Positions 50,826 through 60,056 of a stretch of 64,000 nt of DNA are shown here, piece by piece. Source of the DNA: RDYJ01 sp034931405 (GTDB lineage Bacteria > Cyanobacteriota > Cyanobacteriia > Cyanobacteriales > Nostocaceae); contig NZ_JAYGHA010000021.1 in NCBI RefSeq assembly GCF_034931405.1, forward strand, positions 40,761 to 104,760, read 5' to 3'. Below the pieces are notes generated by a model. That model made no database searches, was not told the origin of the DNA, and saw only the letters and a program-made list of their open reading frames with translations. How positions within the stretch are numbered: position 1 is the stretch's first letter; each line of letters opens with the position of its first letter. The position numbers and the translations under genes are program-made.

Positions 50826-51821
50826 GTGAAAATTCCAAGTTCGATCTGGACATTACTCATTGGCATCGTCCTCACCCTAGTCAGCCTCTGGTATGGTCAA
50901 AATCACGGTCTGTTGCCCACAGCAGCATCGGATGAAGCCGTATTGATAGATGGTCTTTTCAGTGCGATGTTAACAGTTTCTGTAGGTATATTTCTCTTGG
51001 TTGAAGGTATCTTAATCTATTCAGCAGTTAAATATCGTCGGCGTGCAAGTGACAACGATGATGGACCACCAATTGAAGGTAACGTCCCTCTAGAAATACT
51101 CTGGACGGCGATCCCAGCAATTATTGTCCTGGGGATTTCTATCTATAGCTTTGATGTATATAACCAAATCGGTGGCTTAAATCCCCATGGAGGCCATGAA
51201 GCGCCGATGATACAAGAATCCATGTCTATGCCCGGAACGGCTATGGCTGCGACTCTCAGCGAGAAACCAAGTACCACAGCAGCTAACCTCATTGCTCAAG
51301 TGGATGCTACCCAGGAACAAGAGGCACAAGCACCACAATTAATCGTTAACGTCGCTGCACTCCAGTACGCTTGGTTGTTCACCTACCCAGATACAGGCGT
51401 GACCACTGGGGAACTGCACATACCCATCGGGCAGAAAGTGCAAATGAATATGACCGCTAACGATGTCATCCATGCCTTTTGGGTTCCAGAATTCCGCCTC
51501 AAACAAGATGTGATCCCAGGTAGACAGACCGAGATTAGCATCACACCCATAAAAATTGGTAGTTATACTTTAATTTGTGCTGAACTGTGTGGACCATACC
51601 ACGGCGCAATGCAAACCCAAGTAGTGGTAGAGTCCCAAGAGGCTTTTGATAGTTGGATGCAAGAACAGTTAGTTGCTAGTAAAGAAACCCTCAATCAAGC
51701 AGTTGCTATCAACTCCAGTGATTTATCCCCAGATGAATTTCTAGCTCCCTACACCAAAAACATGGGCATTCACTCAGAAATGGTTCATCAAATTCACCAT
51801 TCGTCAACAGCTAATGACTAA
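50826..51821 (+). CDS. ctaC: cytochrome c oxidase subunit II
   Basis: 331 aa from a GTG at 50826. Two N-terminal membrane helices (about 6-25 and 45-70), then a Gly/Met/Ala-rich spacer of about 70 residues, then the cupredoxin domain with the CuA site: His in DVIHAFWVPEF and CAELCGPYHGAM (two Cys, His, Met). It takes electrons from cytochrome c6 or plastocyanin. First gene of ctaCDE. Position next to ctaAB matches the general (vegetative-cell) oxidase set of related cyanobacteria. Confidence 0.96.
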   Translation: MKIPSSIWTLLIGIVLTLVSLWYGQNHGLLPTAASDEAVLIDGLFSAMLTVSVGIFLLVEGILIYSAVKYRRRASDNDDGPPIEGNVPLEILWTAIPAIIVLGISIYSFDVYNQIGGLNPHGGHEAPMIQESMSMPGTAMAATLSEKPSTTAANLIAQVDATQEQEAQAPQLIVNVAALQYAWLFTYPDTGVTTGELHIPIGQKVQMNMTANDVIHAFWVPEFRLKQDVIPGRQTEISITPIKIGSYTLICAELCGPYHGAMQTQVVVESQEAFDSWMQEQLVASKETLNQAVAINSSDLSPDEFLAPYTKNMGIHSEMVHQIHHSSTAND

Positions 51822-51910
51822 TGACCAAGATTGATAACTTTTTAATGGTAGAAACACCTCAAACTTCCGTGAGGTAAATCCAAAATCTAAAATCTAAAAT
51901 CCAAAATCGA

Positions 51911-53605
51911 ATGACACAAGCACAATTACAAGAAACTACCAATATTCCTACACCCCAGGAAGAACCAGGGGAGAGAAAGTGGTGGGAATTTTTTACATTC
52001 AGTACCGACCATAAGGTAATTGGTATTCAATACCTAGTTACATCTTTTATTTTCTACTGCATTGGCGGCGTGATGGCTGACTTGGTGCGGACAGAACTCC
52101 GCACCCCAGAGGTAGATTTTGTCACTCCAGAAGTCTATAACAGCCTGTTTACACTCCACGCCACGATCATGATCTTCCTGTGGATTGTTCCAGCAGGGGC
52201 AGGTTTTGCTAACTATCTGATCCCGCTGATGATCGGGGCTAGGGATATGGCATTTCCTCGTTTAAATGCGGTGGCTTTTTGGATGATTCCCCCCGCAGGT
52301 GTGTTACTTACTCTGAGTTTGGCGGTGGGTGATGCACCGGATGCCGGTTGGACTTCCTATCCGCCTTTGAGTTTGGTAACAGGTCAAGTGGGTGAGGCAA
52401 TTTGGATTATCAGCGTCCTGCTGTTGGGTACATCGTCGATTTTGGGGGCGATTAACTTTATCGTCACTATCCTGAAAATGCGTGTTCCCAGTATGGGTAT
52501 CCATCAAATGCCCTTGTTTTGTTGGGCGATGTTGGCAACTTCAGCATTGGTGCTGATCTCTACCCCTGTATTGGCTGGGGCGCTAATTCTGCTGGGCTTT
52601 GACTTACTGGCAGGAACAACATTTTTTAATCCCACTGGTGGTGGTGATCCGGTAGTTTATCAGCATATGTTCTGGTTCTACTCTCATCCAGCGGTTTACA
52701 TTATGATTTTGCCGTTTTTTGGGGCAATTTCAGAAATACTGCCAGTTCACGCCCGTAAACCCATTTTTGGTTATAAGGCGATCGCCTATTCTTCTCTAGC
52801 AATCAGCTTTTTGGGGTTAATCGTCTGGGCGCACCATATGTTTACCAGTGGTATCCCTGGTTGGTTGCGGATGTTTTTTATGATCACAACAATGATCATC
52901 GCTGTTCCTACGGGGATCAAAATTTTCGGTTGGTTAGCAACTATCTGGGGTGGCAAAATCAGCCTCAATAGTCCCATGATTTTTGCCATGGGTTTCCTGG
53001 GAACTTTTGTGATTGGTGGGATTAGTGGTGTGATGTTGGCATCAGTCCCCTTTGATATTCACGTTCACGATACCTATTTTGTCGTTGCACACTTGCACTA
53101 CGTTCTCTTTGGTGGTAGCGTCTTAGGCATTTTCGCCGCTATCTATCACTGGTTCCCGAAAATGACCGGACGAATGATGAACGAATTTTGGGGTAAGGTT
53201 CACGCGGTTTTGACCATTGTTGGTCTGAATATGACTTTTCTTCCCATGCACAAGCTGGGGATGATGGGTATGAATCGCCGCGTTGCCCAATATGACCCTA
53301 AATTCACTTCTTTGAATGAAATCTGCACTTACGGGTCTTATATCCTGGCTATTTCGACTTTACCCTTTATTATCAATGCCGTCTGGAGTTGGTTATACGG
53401 ACCAAAAGCTGCTAATAATCCTTGGCGCGCACTCACTCTAGAGTGGATGACAACTTCACCACCCGCAATTGAGAATTTTGAGAAACTCCCGGTTTTAACT
53501 ACTGGTCCCTACGACTACGGCGTGAAAGAGAAAAAAGTTGATGTCAGTCAAGTATTAAGCGTCCAACCAGACGAACCATATCCAACTATTGAGTCTGGTG
53601 TGTAA
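51911..53605 (+). CDS. ctaD: cytochrome c oxidase subunit I
   Basis: 564 aa with twelve membrane helices. Heme and CuB ligands appear in TLHATIMIFLW, WFYSHPAVYIMILP (with the His-Tyr crosslink), WAHHMFTSGI and DTYFVVAHLHYVLFGG. It is the catalytic subunit that reduces oxygen to water. It follows ctaC after 89 bases containing TCTAAAA repeats and precedes ctaE after a repeat tract with an assembly gap. Confidence 0.98.
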   Translation: MTQAQLQETTNIPTPQEEPGERKWWEFFTFSTDHKVIGIQYLVTSFIFYCIGGVMADLVRTELRTPEVDFVTPEVYNSLFTLHATIMIFLWIVPAGAGFANYLIPLMIGARDMAFPRLNAVAFWMIPPAGVLLTLSLAVGDAPDAGWTSYPPLSLVTGQVGEAIWIISVLLLGTSSILGAINFIVTILKMRVPSMGIHQMPLFCWAMLATSALVLISTPVLAGALILLGFDLLAGTTFFNPTGGGDPVVYQHMFWFYSHPAVYIMILPFFGAISEILPVHARKPIFGYKAIAYSSLAISFLGLIVWAHHMFTSGIPGWLRMFFMITTMIIAVPTGIKIFGWLATIWGGKISLNSPMIFAMGFLGTFVIGGISGVMLASVPFDIHVHDTYFVVAHLHYVLFGGSVLGIFAAIYHWFPKMTGRMMNEFWGKVHAVLTIVGLNMTFLPMHKLGMMGMNRRVAQYDPKFTSLNEICTYGSYILAISTLPFIINAVWSWLYGPKAANNPWRALTLEWMTTSPPAIENFEKLPVLTTGPYDYGVKEKKVDVSQVLSVQPDEPYPTIESGV

Positions 53606-53625
53606 ATCAGGTGATAGGTAACAGT

Positions 53626-53835
53626 AGAGATGGGGAGATGGGGAGATGGGGAGGAAAATTAAAAGTCAAAACTCAAAAGTCAAATTAAATAACCTCTGTC
53701 TTCTGCCTGTTCCCTGTTCCCTGTTCCCNNNNNNNNNNNNNNNNNNNNNNNNNNNNNNNNNNNNNNNNNNNNNNNNNNNNNNNNNNNNNNNNNNNNNNNN
53801 NNNNNNNNNNNNNNNNNNNTGTTCCCTGTTCCCTT
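53626..53835. repeat. heptamer repeat tract with an internal assembly gap (53729-53819)
   Basis: GATGGGGA units at 53629-53652, then CTGTTCC heptamers up to the 91-base run of N, and the same TGTTCCC heptamers resume right after it. The gap is therefore a collapsed tandem repeat inside the oxidase operon. Confidence 0.9.
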
Positions 53836-53869
53836 CTTTACCAATTACCAATTAACAACTTATAAATTC

Positions 53870-54490
53870 ATGCAAAGTCAAATAATTGACCCAGCGAAAA
53901 TCGAAGAGAATCATCATCATGCGTCTGTAGAATCTCATCATGAAGCACACCCAGATCATCGTTTGTTTGGTTTGGTGATGTTTCTGATTGCAGAAGGGAT
54001 GATTTTTATGGGGATGTTCGGAGCTTATTTAGCTTTCCGTTCTACCTTACCTGTCTGGCCTCCTGCGGGTACACCGGAGTTAGAACTGTTATTACCCGGT
54101 GTGAATACGGTGAATTTGATTGCCAGTAGTTTTGTGATGCACAATGCTGACACAGCAATTAAAAAGAATGATGCCAAGGGGATGCGTACCTGGTTGGCTA
54201 TTACTGCGGCTATGGGTGCGATTTTCTTAGTGGGGCAGGTTTATGAATATACCCATCTAGAATTTGGTTTGACTACCAATTTATTCGCTAGTACATTTTA
54301 CGTTTTAACCGGGTTTCACGGTTTGCACGTGACTATCGGTGTTTTAGCGATTTTAGCGGTGTTGTGGCGATCGCGTACTCCCGGTCATTACAGCAATGAA
54401 AAACACTTCGGTATTGAAGCCGCTGAACTGTACTGGCACTTTGTAGACGTAATCTGGATTATTTTGTTCGGATTACTCTATCTACTGTAA
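53870..54490 (+). CDS. ctaE: cytochrome c oxidase subunit III
   Basis: 206 aa, five membrane helices. HPDHRLFGLVMFLIAEGMIFMGMFGAYLAFR, TGFHGLHVTIGVLAILAVLWRSR and the end AELYWHFVDVIWIILFGLLYLL are family signatures. Its N-terminus is His-rich (ENHHHASVESHHEAHPDH). It stabilises subunit I and guides proton uptake. Last gene of ctaCDE, followed by a terminator. Confidence 0.97.
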   Translation: MQSQIIDPAKIEENHHHASVESHHEAHPDHRLFGLVMFLIAEGMIFMGMFGAYLAFRSTLPVWPPAGTPELELLLPGVNTVNLIASSFVMHNADTAIKKNDAKGMRTWLAITAAMGAIFLVGQVYEYTHLEFGLTTNLFASTFYVLTGFHGLHVTIGVLAILAVLWRSRTPGHYSNEKHFGIEAAELYWHFVDVIWIILFGLLYLL

Positions 54491-54530
54491 GTATTAATTA
54501 TTTGGTTGTTCACTCCACCTTAATATTTAC

Positions 54531-54556
54531 AATCCCCCACTCAGGGGGTTTTTTTA
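54531..54556 (+). terminator. rho-independent terminator after ctaE
   Basis: AATCCCCC-ACTCA-GGGGG followed by TTTTTTTAT, 41 bases after the ctaE stop. Short GC stem with a T7 tail, a textbook terminator. Confidence 0.9.
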
Positions 54557-54584
54557 TGCAAAACTTACTCAATTAGTCGCAAAT

Positions 54585-54617
54585 AGATCCCCGACTTATC
54601 AAATAAGTCGGGGATCT
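54585..54617. repeat. 15-bp inverted repeat, GATCCCCGACTTA type
   Basis: AGATCCCCGACTTAT (54585-54599) and ATAAGTCGGGGATCT (54603-54617) pair perfectly around a 3-base loop. AGTCGGGGAT also occurs at the very end of the window (63989-63998), so it is a dispersed repeat. Confidence 0.8.
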
Positions 54618-54726
54618 GGGTATTACGTTTTTTGAAGAGTTTCCCAACATGATATGAGTAGGTTGTGGGTTTTTGATTTGCGGAAATATGTTGTTGAATT
54701 TTGAATCTAAATAACAGTACACAAAC

Positions 54727-55209
54727 ATGAAAGCTGAAGTTGAGATTATGTCTTTGCAGCAATATAAAAAGAACGGATACCTGGCCGCAGGTATAGGTAG
54801 TTTAATAGGGTCTGCCCTACTGATATATCCAGGTCATTTTTTAGGTATTGGTTATGTAAAAATGTTCATGCCCAATGCCACTCTAGATGGAATCTTTCCC
54901 CCTTTTATCGGGTTTATTTTTGGCTGGTGGGTTGGAGAAGTTTTGGGATGTTGGCTGGCTTTGGGGTTGCTACGCTACCGCAGGGCAGCAAGAACAGCTA
55001 AATTATTAGTAGTGATGACTCCTGTCGGTATATTCTTCTGGATGCTATTTCATATCTTTGTGATCAACTGGATAGCGACTATTATTAATCAGTCAAATTC
55101 TATAGCCAATCTACAGTATATAACTATGCCTGTAACGATAGCTTTTGTTGCCATTGCTTTATCTCTGAAAGCAAGATATCTAGCACAACAAAATACTTCT
55201 AAAATTTAG
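54727..55209 (+). CDS. hypothetical membrane protein, four helices
   Basis: 160 aa, or 153 from the second Met (MSLQQYKK, 54748). Hydrophobic segments at about 18-38, 55-80, 92-115 and 130-148; between helices 2 and 3 is a basic loop (LLRYRRAARTAK) that should be cytoplasmic. Glycine-rich helix one (GYLAAGIGSLIGSALLIYPG). I do not recognise the family. It stands alone between the oxidase operon and a convergent WD40 gene only 5 bases away. Confidence 0.65.
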   Translation: MKAEVEIMSLQQYKKNGYLAAGIGSLIGSALLIYPGHFLGIGYVKMFMPNATLDGIFPPFIGFIFGWWVGEVLGCWLALGLLRYRRAARTAKLLVVMTPVGIFFWMLFHIFVINWIATIINQSNSIANLQYITMPVTIAFVAIALSLKARYLAQQNTSKI

Positions 55210-55214
55210 TTACA

Positions 55215-56291
55215 TTATTTATTATACCAAATATTAATTTTATCATCTAATCCACCACTGGCGAGTATTTTACCATCAGGACTAAATGCAATATCTTTGA
55301 TGGGTTGTGTCCACGCACTCAGGGAATTACTATTTTCAGCTGGTAGAGTTTTTAACTGACCTGTAGTTAAATCCCACATTTTAATTCCATCTTGTCCACC
55401 ACTAGCTAAGGTGTTACCATCGGGATTGATCGCGATCGCATTTACCCGGTTATTATGTCCTATTAGAGTTCTGACTCGTACACCGTTATTAACATTCCAA
55501 AGTTTAATAGTTTTATCCTGGCTGGAACTTATTAAACTTTGCCCATTGGGTGTAAAAACTAACGCTGTCACAAGCTGAGAATGGGCTTTTATCTCTCGGA
55601 TGAATTTACGAGAATTCAAATTCCAAAGTTTAACAACACCCTTATTATCACCACTAGCTAAAATTTGCCCATCAGGGCTAATAGCTAAACTATAAATTGC
55701 ATTATCAAAGCGTACCAATGTAGCCAGTGGTTGCTGTTGTTTTAAATCCCACAAACGAATCCCATCTAAACCACCACTGACGAGAATTTTACTATCAGGA
55801 GTGGCCACCAAAGACAATACCAGACTGCTATGTCCAACAAAAGAACGGCTAAACTCTAGAGTTTTGAGATTCCAAAGGTTAATCCTGTAGTCACTCCCGC
55901 AACTTACCAAAGTTTCACCATCTGGGGAAATTAAAACAGAGTCTACAGATCCTTGATGCGCTCTGTTAATCGTACCCAACTTTTTGCCAGTTTGAGGATT
56001 CCAGAAACGAATTATAGCCTCATTTTCTGAGCCACCACTGACTAAAAGTTTAGCATTGGGACTGAAATTTAGTGATTTAACAGTTCCTGTATGTCCTCGT
56101 AAAGTATGAAGTAGTCGGGGATGAGCAAAACTTTTACTATCTGCGGAATTTGTAATTACTTCATTAGCAGCCTGAGCAGGAAGAGTGTATAATTCTTGGG
56201 CAATGGGAATTAATAAAACCACAGATGCCAAGAATACCAAGCCCAGATCAGAGCGCACAGTCTTAACTTCCCTTTTTCCTTCAACCCTCAC
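55215..56291 (-). CDS. WD40-repeat protein, membrane-anchored or secreted
   Basis: 358 aa. A hydrophobic N-terminus (LGLVFLASVVLLIPIA, residues 17-32) ends near TLPAQA, so a signal peptide or anchor is likely. Seven WD units follow, enough for one closed propeller, for example RGHTGTVKSLNFSPNAKLL, AHQGSVDSVLISPDGETLV and IGHNNRVNAIAINPDGNTLA, each ending in W-D/N (FWNPQTG, LWNLKTL, LWDLKQQ, MWDLTTG). A protein scaffold outside the cytoplasm, partner unknown. 42 bases behind a small membrane-protein gene on the same strand. Confidence 0.9.
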   Translation of the reverse strand: MRVEGKREVKTVRSDLGLVFLASVVLLIPIAQELYTLPAQAANEVITNSADSKSFAHPRLLHTLRGHTGTVKSLNFSPNAKLLVSGGSENEAIIRFWNPQTGKKLGTINRAHQGSVDSVLISPDGETLVSCGSDYRINLWNLKTLEFSRSFVGHSSLVLSLVATPDSKILVSGGLDGIRLWDLKQQQPLATLVRFDNAIYSLAISPDGQILASGDNKGVVKLWNLNSRKFIREIKAHSQLVTALVFTPNGQSLISSSQDKTIKLWNVNNGVRVRTLIGHNNRVNAIAINPDGNTLASGGQDGIKMWDLTTGQLKTLPAENSNSLSAWTQPIKDIAFSPDGKILASGGLDDKINIWYNK

Positions 56292-56333
56292 AGTTGCTCC
56301 TCACTTGTGAAAATACCAAAAACTTTCCACTAT

Positions 56334-56630
56334 CTAATGGCGTGGTTTTCGCTTAGAAACTGTCATGATTGGTAAAGGTGGACTAGAGGATTGAGAGGGT
56401 AAATAATGTTGCACAACAGGTTCTTCCGGGAAAGACGGACGCTGTTGCATCTGCCATAATTTCAAGCCCAAGGCTACTCCTGTTGTTCCTAAGCCAAAAG
56501 CGAATAATGACCAGCTATCATCCAAACCACCAATCAGGGCATCTACTATACCCATTGTTACCAATATACTGATGATAGGTTCTTTGCGATAGGCTGACTT
56601 CAAAAAACGAGGTAATACAGCGTTCATCAC
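56334..56630 (-). CDS. small hypothetical membrane protein
   Basis: 98 aa. Two hydrophobic segments (about 18-35 and 42-60, SWSLFAFGLGTTGVALGLKLW) and a Pro/Ser-rich C-terminal tail ending in SKRKPRH. No family recognised. It precedes the WD40 gene and may be cotranscribed with it. Confidence 0.7.
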   Translation of the reverse strand: MMNAVLPRFLKSAYRKEPIISILVTMGIVDALIGGLDDSWSLFAFGLGTTGVALGLKLWQMQQRPSFPEEPVVQHYLPSQSSSPPLPIMTVSKRKPRH

Positions 56631-56974
56631 AGCTTACTTTGTTCCTGTTAACTTTTCTTGTAAGATTAATCCAAAGCACCTTAATGGTAATTTGCCTTTG
56701 TCATCTCAGGCTATTAAGGCATATAACATTATAATTGTTGGCAGTAAAAACAGTCCTGTAGAAATTTGCTATCTTGTGTATCGTATTTTCCTCCCTTTTA
56801 TCGACTTGAAAATCTAGGAATTGACTTTCAGGAGCTTGATAGTAGTCATGGACGATAATTACCTGAGATGGGTTGCTACTTTTTTCATAAAGTTAAAACC
56901 AGCTGGAAGATCCAACTGGTTATAAATCTTCTAATTACTAGTCTACAACTTAAACTTCTGGCTGGTGGTGGGAA
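56631..56974. other. intergenic region with Hlip terminator hairpin
   Basis: No gene seen. AACCAGCTGGA (56897-56907) and TCCAACTGGTT (56911-56921) pair with one wobble; on the minus strand a T-rich stretch follows, so this likely terminates the high-light-inducible gene just upstream. Confidence 0.55.
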
Positions 56975-57145
56975 CTATTTTAAACCTAACCAAGCCAGTA
57001 CACCTTGATTAGTGACATATTCAATCACCACCATTAAGATAAAGCCAATCATAGCTGCACGTCCATTTAAGCGTTCAGCGTATTCGTTAAAACCAAACTT
57101 AGGATCTTCTAGTTTGGGGGTAACGGTTGGTTGTGGTTGTGTCAT
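56975..57145 (-). CDS. high-light-inducible protein (Hlip, one-helix chlorophyll-binding)
   Basis: 56 aa. It reads MTQPQPTVTPKLEDPKFGFN then EYAERLNGRAAMIGFILMVV and ends NQGVLAWLGLK. The ExxNGRxAMIGF motif of the chlorophyll a/b-binding superfamily helix is complete, and the family tail follows. Hlips bind chlorophyll and carotenoid near photosystem II assembly factors and protect against excess light. AGGAGC lies 7-12 bases before the ATG on the minus strand, supporting this start. Confidence 0.93.
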   Translation of the reverse strand: MTQPQPTVTPKLEDPKFGFNEYAERLNGRAAMIGFILMVVIEYVTNQGVLAWLGLK

Positions 57146-57438
57146 AATCAAAAGCTCCTCTTGAGAATAATGGTGGTCGGTAAATTGGACTTAACCGTCT
57201 TTTGTGAAATAGTGATGGGGTTTGCACTTGAGATTTGAATAGCATTCTCTTGGAAAGAGTAGTACAAACCAGTTGTTTACATTTTTTAATGTTTCTTTAT
57301 CTATTGTAAGAATAGTTTGACATTAGTCAAGGGATAGGCAATGGCTAAATTTGCCATTTTGAATTATTGAATACGGACTTAATGGCATAAATACTGGCAA
57401 TCTAGAATGAATCAAAAATTATTAGAGGCTATAAATAA

Positions 57439-58530
57439 ATGGAAATCGGCGTTCCCAAAGAAACTAAAGATCAAGAATTTCGGGTGGGGTTGAGTCCTTC
57501 TAGCGTGCGGGTACTAACAGAAAGTGGTCATGCTGTTTTTGTGGAAACACAAGCGGGTATTGGTGCTGGATTAACAGATGATGATTACCGGAGTTCAGGG
57601 GCGGAAATTGTGGAGACAGCAGCAGCGGCCTGGAATCGGGAGATGATTGTCAAGGTTAAAGAGCCGCTGACAAGTGAGTATAAGTTTTTGCATAAAAATC
57701 AGTTATTATTTACTTATTTACACTTAGCAGCTAATCGCCAATTAACAGAACATTTGATTGATTCTGGGATTTGTGCGATCGCTTATGAAACCGTAGAACA
57801 ACCAGGTGCAAATAGATTACCTTTGCTCACTCCCATGAGCATTATTGCCGGTCGGTTAGCTGTACAATTTGGCGCAAGATTCCTGGAACGTCAACAAGGT
57901 GGTAGAGGTGTACTTTTAGGAGGTGTACCCGGAGTTAAAGCCGGTAAAGTCGTGATTTTAGGCGGTGGTGTTGTGGGGACTGAAGCCGCTAAAATTGCCG
58001 TGGGTATGGGTGCTAGTGTGCAAATTTTAGATGTTAACGTTGAACGCCTATCTTATTTAGAAACTCTGTTTGGTTCTAGGGTGGAACTACTTTATAGTAA
58101 TTCTGCTCATATTGAAACTGCGGTTAAAGAAGCTGATTTACTGATTGGTGCAGTTTTAATACCAGGAAGAAAAGCGCCTATTTTAGTATCTCGTGATTTG
58201 GTGAAACAAATGCGTCCTGGTTCTGTGCTTGTGGATGTTGCTGTTGATCAAGGTGGTTGTGTCGAAACTCTCCATCCTACATCCCATACTAAACCAGTAT
58301 ATATTGATGAAGGAGTAGTACATTATGGTGTACCTAATATGCCAGGGGCTGTACCTTGGACATCAACTCAAGCTCTTAATAATAGTACATTGCCTTATGT
58401 TGTGCAGTTAGCTAATTTGGGTGTTAAGGCTTTAGAAGTTAACCCAGCTTTAGCTAAAGGTTTGAATGTCAAAAATCATCGCTTAGTACATCCGGCTGTA
58501 CTAGAAGTTTTTCCTGACTTGGTGAGTTAA
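57439..58530 (+). CDS. ald: alanine dehydrogenase
   Basis: 363 aa. MEIGVPKETKDQEFRVGLSPSSVRVL, catalytic Lys in MIVKVKEPL, His in FTYLHLAANRQLTEHL, NAD-binding GKVVILGGGVVGTEAAKIAVGMGA and VDVAVDQGGCVETLHPTSHTKPVY are all standard. It interconverts alanine and pyruvate plus ammonium. In Anabaena 7120 alanine dehydrogenase is important for heterocyst-dependent growth, as alanine can be an exchanged metabolite. Normal length; monocistronic. Confidence 0.97.
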   Translation: MEIGVPKETKDQEFRVGLSPSSVRVLTESGHAVFVETQAGIGAGLTDDDYRSSGAEIVETAAAAWNREMIVKVKEPLTSEYKFLHKNQLLFTYLHLAANRQLTEHLIDSGICAIAYETVEQPGANRLPLLTPMSIIAGRLAVQFGARFLERQQGGRGVLLGGVPGVKAGKVVILGGGVVGTEAAKIAVGMGASVQILDVNVERLSYLETLFGSRVELLYSNSAHIETAVKEADLLIGAVLIPGRKAPILVSRDLVKQMRPGSVLVDVAVDQGGCVETLHPTSHTKPVYIDEGVVHYGVPNMPGAVPWTSTQALNNSTLPYVVQLANLGVKALEVNPALAKGLNVKNHRLVHPAVLEVFPDLVS

Positions 58531-58688
58531 ATTATACTAATTATTTGAGTTGACAAAATACAACTATTTTCCTCAGCTTAGTCATTTAGGCTGAGTTTTT
58601 ATTTGCTAATTGTTCATGTAGGACATTTGTAATGTTATAATTAGAAGCTGCCATTTCTAAATTTATTAGGTAAAATATAATCATAAAA

Positions 58689-60056
58689 ATGAAATCTGTA
58701 AATTCTGAAATACTTCAACAAATAGAATCACCTTTAGCATTAGTTAGTTCTCATCAAAAATTCACATTTATTGATCTATTTGCTGGCATTGGCGGTTTTA
58801 GAATCGCTTTAGAAAAACTCGGTGGTAAATGCTTAGGCTATTCTGAAATAGATAAGCAAGCTATTAAAGTTTATCAACAAAATTTTATTAGTTACTCAAA
58901 CAAAGATGAAATTAAATTAGGAGATGTCACCAATATTAGAGAACTTCCATCTGGTGTTGATGTAGTAGTGGGTGGTGTTCCTTGTCAACCTTGGTCAGTT
59001 GCAGGTTGTTTAAAGGGTTTTGAAGACCCTAGAGGAAAATTATGGTTTGATGTGATTCGATTAGTTAGTAAAAGTAAGCCAAAAGCTTTTATTTTTGAAA
59101 ATGTGAGTGGTTTAGCAAGTCCTAAAAACCGAGAAAATTTAGAATTAATTATCAAAAAAATTGAGCATACAGGATATTGTGTGAAGTGGAAGGTATTGAA
59201 TGCTTATGATTTTGGTTTACCTCAAAATAGAGATAGGGTTTTTATTGTTGGAATTAGAAATGATATAGACAAATGTCAAACATATAAATTTCCATATCCT
59301 TTAAATATTCATCCAAAAGTTTTACATATATTGGACGAGCTTAACAATATTCAAGTTTTTGAAAAAGTTAAGTTAGATCCCGATACATTATTTAAAGGTG
59401 TAATTCCACCATCAAGAACTAGATTTCAAAAAGATGATGAATTAAATGATTTTTTTATTTTTTCAGATTTAAGAAATGGACATACAACCATTCATTCTTG
59501 GGATATTATCAAAACAAGTGATAGGGAGAAAATGATTTGTTTAACTCTTTTGAAAAATAGAAGAAGTAAAAAATATGGAGATAAAGATGGAAATCCTTTA
59601 TCTTTTGAGAATTTTCAAGAACTAATACCTGACATAGAAATCAACGAATTAAATATGTTAGTTGATAGAGGAATATTTCGTTGGACTGATAAAAGAAAGT
59701 ATGAATTTGTTAACTCCAAGAATATGACAGGTATTAACAATATCTATAGAATTATCTTACCTACTGCGGATATTGTACCAACTTTAACTGCGACAGGTGG
59801 TAAAGACTATCTAGCAACTGTCTCTATTCATGCTAGTCATCCAGAAGAGTATAAAAACTTATTTCTAGAAAAAATTTATCAACCTAAAAAATATATACCT
59901 ATTACGGCAAAACACGCTTGTAAATTGCAAGGATTTCCTGCTAATTTTGCATATCATCAAAAAGATGAAGTAGCTAAAAAACATTTTGGTAATGCTGTTC
60001 CTATCCCTGTAGTTGAGTATGTAGCTAAAGAACTACTCAGCATTATTAATATATAA
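58689..60056 (+). CDS. DNA (cytosine-5) methyltransferase of a type II restriction-modification system
   Basis: 455 aa. Motif I FTFIDLFAGIGGFRIALEKLGG, motif IV GGVPCQPWSVAG with nucleophile Cys99, motif VI FENVSGL, motif VIII QNRDRVFIVGIR, and motifs IX-X at the end (CKLQGFPANF, KKHFGNAVPIPVVEYVAKELL). Between 190 and 390 lies the target-recognition region. Order and length fit a GGNCC-type or similar m5C enzyme, though specificity cannot be read directly. It ends beside a convergent restriction endonuclease gene. Low GC compared with its neighbours suggests recent acquisition. Confidence 0.95.
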   Translation: MKSVNSEILQQIESPLALVSSHQKFTFIDLFAGIGGFRIALEKLGGKCLGYSEIDKQAIKVYQQNFISYSNKDEIKLGDVTNIRELPSGVDVVVGGVPCQPWSVAGCLKGFEDPRGKLWFDVIRLVSKSKPKAFIFENVSGLASPKNRENLELIIKKIEHTGYCVKWKVLNAYDFGLPQNRDRVFIVGIRNDIDKCQTYKFPYPLNIHPKVLHILDELNNIQVFEKVKLDPDTLFKGVIPPSRTRFQKDDELNDFFIFSDLRNGHTTIHSWDIIKTSDREKMICLTLLKNRRSKKYGDKDGNPLSFENFQELIPDIEINELNMLVDRGIFRWTDKRKYEFVNSKNMTGINNIYRIILPTADIVPTLTATGGKDYLATVSIHASHPEEYKNLFLEKIYQPKKYIPITAKHACKLQGFPANFAYHQKDEVAKKHFGNAVPIPVVEYVAKELLSIINI

